64,000 nucleotides of DNA from Rana temporaria (taxonomy: Eukaryota > Chordata > Amphibia > Anura > Ranidae), in the NCBI RefSeq assembly GCF_905171775.1, contig NC_053489.1:243604231-243668230 (forward strand). The letters are read 5' to 3'. The notes beneath the pieces were generated by a model. It did not search any database. It was not told the origin of the DNA and saw nothing but the letters and a program-made list of their open reading frames with translations. This document shows, piece after piece, positions 57,761 through 64,000 of the stretch (position 1 is its first letter; each line of letters opens with the position of its first letter). A program made the position numbers and the translations under genes.

Positions 57761-58686
57761 TTGAACAACAGACAGCAGATTCCTATAAAAAGTCCTCTTG
57801 CTAACTTAAATCCAATTATGGACAGTTTTGGCCTGCTCAGAGTTGGTGGTCGTTTGAATCAAGCCCACCTAGGAGTTGCGGAGCAAAATCCTGTCATTAT
57901 TCCCAGCAAACATCATATCACCACGTTGCTCATCCGACACTACCACAAAAGGGCTGAACACCAGGGCAGACAAATCACTGAGGGCAAGTTAAGGTCTGCG
58001 GGTCTTTGGATTATAGGTATGAAGAAACGTGTAGCCCAACTACTGCATGACTGTGTGCACTGTGTCGTAAAGCCAGAGGAAAACGGCTACACCAACAAAT
58101 GGCCGACTTGCCCGCGGATAGACTATGTACAGAACTGCCCTTCACCTACACTGGCCTGGATGTCTTTGGACCATGGATGGTGTCCGGACATAGAACCCGT
58201 GGCGGTCATGCAAACAGTAAACGTAGGGCGGTGATACTTAGAGCTGTTCACTTAGAGGTGATAGAATCCATGGACACATCCAGTCTCATTAATGCTTTAA
58301 GACGGTTCTTCGCCATCAGAGGACCAGTGAAACAGTTGAGGTCAGACCAGGGAAGTAACTTCATCGGAGCCTGTAGAGAACTGAACATCGACACTAAGCC
58401 TATCCAAGATCAGTTGCCGGAGAAAGGTTGCACCTGGATTTTTTATCCTCCTCATAGTTCCCTCATGGGGGGTTCCTGGGAGAGAATGATTGGGATCTCA
58501 TGCAATATCTTAAATTCTATGTCTTCAAGACTTACACACGAGACTCTCGTCACTCTTCTTGCTGAAGTTTCAGCTATTATCAATTCAAGACCCCTTGTGC
58601 CAGTATCTATGGATCCTGAAACACCAGCCATACTGTCTCCGGCTATTCTACTTACCAAAAAAAACGGACAATATGCTAACGCCTAG
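57761..58686 (+). pseudogene. BEL/Pao integrase (zinc domain and DDE core)
   Basis: Two overlapping frames with a shift near 58100-58230. The first has the H2C2-type zinc domain (HYHKRAEHQGRQITEGKLR, LHDCVHCV). The second (195 codons from 58099) has the DDE core: D21 in TYTGLDVFGPW, D83 in QLRSDQGSNFIGACREL and E128 in PPHSSLMGGSWERMIG. The spacing D83-E128 is 44 residues. The catalytic triad is kept but the frame is split. Confidence 0.88.
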
Positions 58687-59041
58687 TGGAGAATTTACTC
58701 ATGGGAATATCTACCAAAAACACTGGAAACTTGTACAACACCTGGCAGATTACTTCTGGAACAGATGGCGAAAAGAGTATCTCAACATTCTTCAAGGAAG
58801 GAGAAAATGGCAACATCAAAAACCAAACTTAAAGGAAGGAGACCTCGTATTGATTAAGGAGCAACAAACTGAAAGGATCGCCTGGCCTATGGGACTGATT
58901 ATAAAGGTTTTTCCTAGCAAGGATGGCAAGGTCCGAAAGGTGGAGTTGAAGATCTTCAGGAAGGGTGAGCTTAAAACGTTTGCAAGGCCAATTAACAAAC
59001 TCATTCTAATATTACCCATCGAGAACGTTCCTGATGGATGA
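58559..59041 (+). pseudogene. BEL/Pao integrase C-terminal (DUF5641-type) domain
   Basis: 160-codon frame; the real part starts around 58680 with KHWKLVQHLADYFWNRWRKE, then GRRKWQHQKPNLKEGDLVLI and WPMGLIIKVFPSKDGKVRKV. This is the C-terminal domain that follows BEL/Pao integrases. It is in a different frame from the DDE core, another sign of decay. A stop at 59041 ends pol about 160 bp before the 3' LTR. Confidence 0.85.
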
Positions 59042-59201
59042 AAAGGACTGAACTTGAGCTTCATTGTTCTACCCCGCTATGGGTCAGCGAACCCACTATG
59101 TTATGTTTATTGCATTTCACATGTTCTTGTTATAGGTTTGTATCATATTTCATGGACATTCGTCACAGTGAAATCTCCTAATGTAAATTTCAGACGGGGA
59201 G

Positions 59202-59535
59202 TGTGCTGTTCACCTCATAGTTATTTGTACATTGCAAATTTCAACCTTTCTTTCACCATGTTGTTTTTATGCATCTTTTATACTGCTGCCATCTGCTGTC
59301 CAGAATTTGCATGCCGCCAGCCTCTGTTTTTTGTTAGTAAATTTTTTTCCATCGGGGGCGTGGACTCAAGCAGGGCTGGCCTTGTCATGTGGGGGAAGCC
59401 ATCGCAGTGCCTCATGGCTGTGTGACTAGACACTGCACATTTTTTGGGCTTGAGAAGGCATCCGTTTTTGACCAGCAGTTAGCCTCAGGATTGATACCAC
59501 TACTACAGAACAGTATTGTATCACCGTTTATTGCT
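59202..59535 (+). repeat. BEL/Pao 3' LTR (truncated)
   Basis: Aligns with 53357-53714 at roughly 90 percent by eye, with small deletions (for example the gataccaacaagacaggatt block is shortened). Match ends at gtttattgctt. Confidence 0.82.
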
Positions 59536-59544
59536 TACTCTGCC

Positions 59545-60160
59545 TCCTGCAGAGTTCACCTCCCCATCCCTGCACTGATGGCAGCGCTGATAGTCAGAAC
59601 TGATTGGCAGCATTGGTGGGCACTTATTGGGGGCACTGATAGGCTTCACTGATTGGCAGCGTTGGTGGGCACTTATTGGTGGTACTGATAGGCAGCACTG
59701 ATTGGCACTAATAGGCGGAACTGACTGACAGCACTCATTGGCACTGATAAGTGGCACTGATAGAAAACACTTATGGGTACTGATGGACCCTTATTGGCAC
59801 TGATAGGCGGCACTTATGGGCACTTATAGGTGGCACTAGTAGGCCGCACTGATAGGTGGCACTGATTGACTGCACTTATTGACACTGAAAGGCAGCACTG
59901 ATGGGAACTGATTGGCACTGATAGGCTGCACTGATTGGCAGCGTTGATGGGCACTAATTTGCACTGATAGGCAGCACTGATTGGCAGCATTGATGGGCAC
60001 TAATTGGCAACACTAATGGGCACTAATAGGTGGCACTGATAGGTGTCACTGACTGGCACTGATAGGCAGCACTAATGGACACTGATTGGCAACATTGATG
60101 GGCACTAATGGGCAGCACTGATGGGCACTGATTATCAGCCCTTACGGACACTGATAGGGT
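59545..60160. repeat. Diverged cactgat minisatellite
   Basis: Degenerate array of cactgataggcggcactgat, gattggcagcattgatgggc and similar units, of the same kind as in the TTAA element at 5200-5650. It abuts the truncated BEL 3' LTR. Confidence 0.85.
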
Positions 60161-60194
60161 AGAGGGGCAGTTTCACATGCAGCAGATTGTGATG

Positions 60195-60480
60195 CTTGTT
60201 GCAAGAGTCAGTGTGTGAAACTGTCAGGTAATGTAACTGCTTGCAGGGAAAAAGACCAGCTGTCACAACTCAGCCGCTATGTTGGCGATGACCGGGACCG
60301 AACAGCTATCAAACACCAGCCAATGATTGAGCTACTTAAGAAATGGGCGGCGCCCACTCAGACCAATTCCCTGGTATTTGATAGCTGTTTGGTCCAGCCC
60401 ACCCCCAACATCACCGATGAGTTTTGACAAGTGTTCTTTCTCCCTACATTACCTGACAGTTTCACACACTGAGTGGCTCT
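60195..60480. mobile_element. Foldback element with gtgtgaaactgtcaggtaat arms
   Basis: Ends gtgtgaaactgtcaggtaatg and cattacctgacagtttcacac, with inner complementary blocks aacagctatcaaacaccag and ggtatttgatagctgtt. About 285 bp. Confidence 0.82.
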
Positions 60481-61194
60481 GGCAAGCCTCACGATCTGCT
60501 CAATGTGAAACTGTTTCATAGGCAGCACGGGCTACATACTCCTTGGATGGCAAATTTCAGAGCAGCACGGGGTTATTAGGGTGTGTCCAGGCACATCCAG
60601 CACATGTGCGCACGCCTATGCTTCTAGCGCTAGACCTCCTCTGTAACTCCAAACAGGTAACATTTTTAAAGCATCGTCCATGGAATTTTTTTAAGTACCG
60701 TATTTTGTCGCCATTCCATGACCGTGCGCAGTTTTAAAGCGTAGCATGTTAAGTATCTATTTACTTGGCGTAACATCATCTTTCCTATTTTACAAAAAAA
60801 TTGGGGTAAATATTGTGTTTTTTTTTTATTATTCACATACTTTTGCTGATAGGTCCATCTAAAAAAATTGGGAGGTGTGCTATTAATAAAAGTATGTAGG
60901 AATAGGACATACACCCCTTGCCACGCCCCCTTAAAGGAGAATTCTACAAAAAAATGGTCAGTCAAACCCACAAGTGCATTTTATACCACTACTATGCCTT
61001 TGTATTGGCTTTTGAAATTTACAAATGCAGCAATTTAGAATTTGAATGAAAGGTTTAGCACTGGGAAACACTTTCTGAAAGATAAAAAGTGCATTTTATA
61101 CACAACTATATAGATCAGATCAAAATTAGGGATAAATAAAGAGGAAAGAGGGACAGAGGGACATTGTTCCAAATCAGCGACAGTCCCTCGAAAT
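60481..61194. other. No gene; segment shared with 360-480
   Basis: 60685-60770 repeats the aagtaccgtattttgtcgcc segment of the left edge of the window. The remainder has nothing recognised. Confidence 0.4.
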
Positions 61195-61420
61195 CAGGGA
61201 CAGTTGGGAGCTATGGTGAAGCCGTAAGGCTACACTGCCGGGTTCCCTTATCCGCAATGGTGGCGGCTGCACCTTACAGCCGATGGAAACATCAGCTGCA
61301 GTGCCGACATCGCTGGACTCCAGGACAGGTAAGTGTCCTATTATTAAAAAAGGCAGTAGCTGCAGTATGTATAGCTGCTGGCTTTTAATTTGTGCAGTGG
61401 TCAGCGGACCTCCCCTTTAA
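61195..61420 (-). mobile_element. Foldback MITE (agccagcagctaca family), copy 2
   Basis: Contains gaagccgtaaggctacactg, then ggcagtagctgcagtatgta and tagctgctggcttttaa, the order of copy 1 (28331) read from the other strand. Confidence 0.75.
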
Positions 61421-61985
61421 ATAACTGAGAGTTTAGCTGTTATTTGTGAAACTGTAAGCTGTAAAACCTATTTTGAACAGTAGAGGGCGCTCCAGATTTG
61501 TTAAATCCGTGTTTCTCAACTTTTTTTCAGACAAGTCACCCTTTATAATTCTGCACAATCTTGAGGCATCCCATTCTAAAATGTAAAAAAAAATAATGTT
61601 TTACATAATGCAGCAGCATCCACACACATACAGTATACAGGACACCTAATGTTAGAGGTGATTTATTCTTCCAAAGCAAACACGCTTTTTCACACTGGTA
61701 CTGACTAGTAGTCTAATGTTTCTCTTCTCCAATTTCTTTCCCTGACTCAGCTAATGCGACCCCAGTGCTGATGGAGGGGCAGGGGAGTGGCACACAAGGA
61801 TGCTGTGCAGGTGCCCCAACGTCCTCCTTTTTAACTGATGATGTCATTGGCTGTTAGGACAGCTAGAATATTGTAATGGTGTACAATGAAACCTTTTGGC
61901 TTTGTGTAAGTAAAAGGCAGGCTTCACCCATCTGCTGGCTTGTGCACAATTTTTCGGCATTTTGCTAAGGCTTGGTTGAAAAAGG
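61421..61985. other. No gene; fragment of a gtttctcaac-type repeat
   Basis: 61505-61600 has cgtgtttctcaacttttttt and gaggcatcccattctaaaat, an end of an old hAT-like repeat. Nothing else seen. Confidence 0.4.
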
Positions 61986-61989
61986 CTAT

Positions 61990-62820
61990 ATGAGGCCTCT
62001 TTCATACAGCAGGAGTCCAACTGCTCAGCAGGAAATCTGTCAGCTGGTCCCCGCTGAGCATGCAGATGGCAGGGCCGTTTGAAGACATTTGGGGGCCCCA
62101 GGCAAAAAAAAAAAAAAAAAGCGACACACGCCAGCAGATGTTGGTGTCCGCACAGGGGCCCCAGCAGGGAGGGCCCTTGTCGCATCGCTGCGTCCTCCTG
62201 CAGTCCGGTCGGCCGTGTACCATAACCGCGCGGTACAGGAGATTCAGTTTGCTGTTCCCCGGGGCCGGACTGAAAGGAAGTGAACACTCAGTGTGTGCAC
62301 TTCCTGTCAGTCCGGCCGGGAACAGGAACCTGATTCTCCTGTACCGCGCGGTTATGGTACACGGCCGACCGGACTGCAGGAGGACGCAGCGGTGCGGCAA
62401 GGCCCCTGGCCAGCTCGGGGCCCCAGGCAAATGCTTGCTTTGCCTGTCGGGTTCCGACGGGCCTGGGTCCATGTCCCCTCCGCTTATGTAGAAAACACAC
62501 AGACCACTCTCCTCTATGGACAGGTGATCCGTTTACATCCAACTGCCATCCGATCCAATCCGCTAGACGGATGGAGAACGGATCCCCTCTGACTGTTTTT
62601 CGTGGATCGGATTGTATGTCAGCAGGTGTAAACAGACACATGTCCGTTTACATCTGACACTCTATAGAGGATAATGGAGGGTCCAATCGGGTCCACCTGA
62701 AAAACTGACAGATGGACCCGATCGGTCTGATCCGGTCAACCTGTCTGTTTTTCAGGTGGACCCGATTGGACCCTCCATTATTTAGGGCCCCATGTGAAAG
62801 GGACCCTAAATTATACATAC
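61990..62820. mobile_element. Large composite MITE with inner foldback
   Basis: Outer ends gaggcctctttcatacagc and catgtgaaagggacccta. Inside, 62181-62283 and 62294-62396 are near-perfect complements (cgcatcgctgcgtcctcctg with its complement) around position 62288, next to a cagggccg...ggggccccaggcaa end (62071). Further in, gggtccaatcgggtccacct forms a second inverted pair (62680/62760). Mirrored frames on both strands result from this. Confidence 0.8.
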
Positions 62821-63178
62821 GTTTTTAGTTAATTTCATATAAAAGGTTTTCAGTGTTCCCTAAAAATATTGCTGTATTATTTATCTTTTTTTCAGCTGTC
62901 ATTTTTTTTTTATTAGAAATATGTTAATACTATCTACAGCGGGGGGTCAGCAACCAGTAGATCGCAGCCAGGTGACTGGTGGATGACGGTCTGGGCTTGC
63001 TGACCCTCCATCCCAGAGCATCAAACAGAGTGCAATGCAGTGGTACTACTTGTAAAGCTGAAGCTGTAGTAGGGAGCAAGAGACGCTTATCCCGGCTAGC
63101 GGTCTCCAAAATGGTGCCAGCAGCAAGAAAAGTAGAGATCTCCAGGTCAGTGTGAAGCGATACACAGGGCATAATCGT

Positions 63179-63456
63179 ATAAGGCTGCTTTCATATGGAT
63201 GTGATGCGGTTTACCCACACCGCGGGTGTAGTGCATTGTACCTGCAGCTTTCCTGAGCTTAGCCATAGACTTCTGTGGATTTGGTGCACTTTCTGAATGC
63301 AGGAGTTTTGGTGTGCTTTCAGAAAGTGCACCACAATTGCAGGATATAATAGAAGTTTATGGCAAAGAGCAGCTAACTCAGGTAAGTTGCAGATGCACTG
63401 CGCTGCACCTACAGCGCTGGTAAACCGCAGCACATCAGTGTGAAAGCAGCCTTATA
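63179..63456. mobile_element. MITE with tataaggctgctttca ends
   Basis: 278 bp, ends tataaggctgctttca and tgaaagcagccttata, with cgcggtttaccca-like inner arms. No protein. Confidence 0.85.
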
Positions 63457-63523
63457 GGTGGCTCAGAACAGTAAGGATTCATTTACATTTGAAGTTTGGG
63501 GGGTGGTAAAACCCCATAGTTAA

Positions 63524-64000
63524 CCACTTCCCGACCTCCTCATGTACATTTACGTCGGCAGAATGGCACGGACAGGCACATCAACGTACCTGTACGTGCC
63601 TGCCTAGACGTGGGTGGGGGGTCCAATCGGGACCCCCCGGTACATGCGGAGGTCGGGTCCGCTCGGGTAGCGATCGCTCCCCGGAGCTGAAGAACGGGGA
63701 GAGCCGTGTGTAAACACGGCTTCCCCGTGCTTCACTGTGGCGGCGCATCGATCGAGTGATCCCTTTTATAGGGGAGACTCAATCGATGATGTCAATCCTA
63801 CAGCCACACCCCCCTACACTAGTAAACACATACACAGTGATCCCTAAATGTTACAGCGCCCCCTGTGTTTAACTCCCAAACTGCAACTGTCATTTTCACA
63901 ATAAACAATGCAATTTAAATGATTTTTTGCTGTGAAAATGACAATGGTCCCAAAAATGTGTCAAAATTGTCCGAAGTGTCCGCCATAATGTCGCAGTCAC
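63524..64000. mobile_element. TTAA-type element 6, cut by the window end
   Basis: Begins ccacttcccgacctcc after TTAA (63520-63523) and follows element 19291-20194 closely (cagaatggcacgg, gctgaagaacggggagagcc, gtgtgtaaacacggcttccc, caataaacaatgca). The right end lies beyond base 64000. Confidence 0.85.

Larger units (their letters stand above)
53357..59535 (+). mobile_element. BEL/Pao LTR retrotransposon, defective
   Basis: About 6.2 kb. The 5' LTR begins TGTGAGCTGTTC (53357) and the 3' LTR TGTGCTGTTC (about 59202); both share tcatagttatttgtacattg, cgggggcgtggactcaagca and gcttgagacggcatc-like blocks. Coding order is gag, protease, (RT lost), RNase H tail, integrase, as in BEL/Pao. The 3' LTR match stops at 59535, where a minisatellite follows. 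It sits inside the endogenous retrovirus remnant. Confidence 0.9.

Noticed and set aside
62002..62641. Frames of 117-156 codons on both strands
   Set aside because: Mirror images produced by a foldback; similar peptides on both strands.

Overview
This window is vertebrate nuclear DNA. It holds one recognisable host gene, split into many exons, inside a very dense layer of transposable elements. The host gene encodes a Rabex-5 family protein, and the repeats include Tc1/mariner, hAT, TTAA-target foldback elements, DIRS, BEL/Pao and an endogenous retrovirus LTR. Together these fit an amphibian, most likely a ranoid frog. The repeats look familiar from large frog genomes, but I could not search a database, so the species call is inference. 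There is no bacterial-style gene organisation, and most long open frames are tandem repeats or inverted repeats read by chance.

Left half (about 7.5-33.7 kb): a gene on the minus strand related to RABGEF1/Rabex-5. Seven coding exons with GT-AG boundaries and matching phases were placed: 27234-27011, 24424-24297, 20903-20806, 17840-17771, 9110-8978, 8603-8512 and 7828-7572. They join without a stop into 333 codons: an A20-type zinc finger, a helical region and most of a VPS9 (Rab5 guanine nucleotide exchange) domain. The last part of VPS9 and the C-terminus were not found and probably lie left of base 1. A GC-rich block at 33.42-33.66 kb with a splice donor, ETS and E-box motifs is the best candidate first exon and promoter. 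The introns hold a decayed DIRS retroelement (10.8-14.2 kb) split by a Tc1 copy and a short element, a Tc1 copy (15.9-17.6 kb) split by an element that made a 3-bp target duplication, a solo LTR (18.15-18.73 kb), and three neighbouring TTAA-flanked elements (18.8-20.8 kb).

Middle (about 29-49 kb): no host gene recognised. It is a nest of TTAA-type elements, hAT-type elements with intact 8-bp target duplications (34160-37478, 34661-35271, 37487-37621, 38809-40350, 42606-45204, 43190-43580, 46084-46701), a foldback element split by one of these (42349-45277), and several minisatellites. One minisatellite has a 51-bp unit and stays open on both strands (32386-33019).

Right part (about 49-64 kb): a rearranged Tc1 fragment; a 1.45-kb long inverted repeat with 515-bp arms flanked by a direct repeat of about 14 bp (49.9-51.5 kb); an endogenous retrovirus 5' LTR with a proline-tRNA primer binding site and a short Cys-containing frame (51.5-53.36 kb); and a BEL/Pao retrotransposon inserted into it (53.36-59.54 kb). 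The BEL copy keeps gag, protease and integrase pieces but has lost reverse transcriptase through an apparently in-frame deletion. The last 4 kb hold a minisatellite, foldback elements and the start of another TTAA element that runs off the window.

Exon coordinates and target duplications were read directly from the bases. Family names rest on recognisable motifs.
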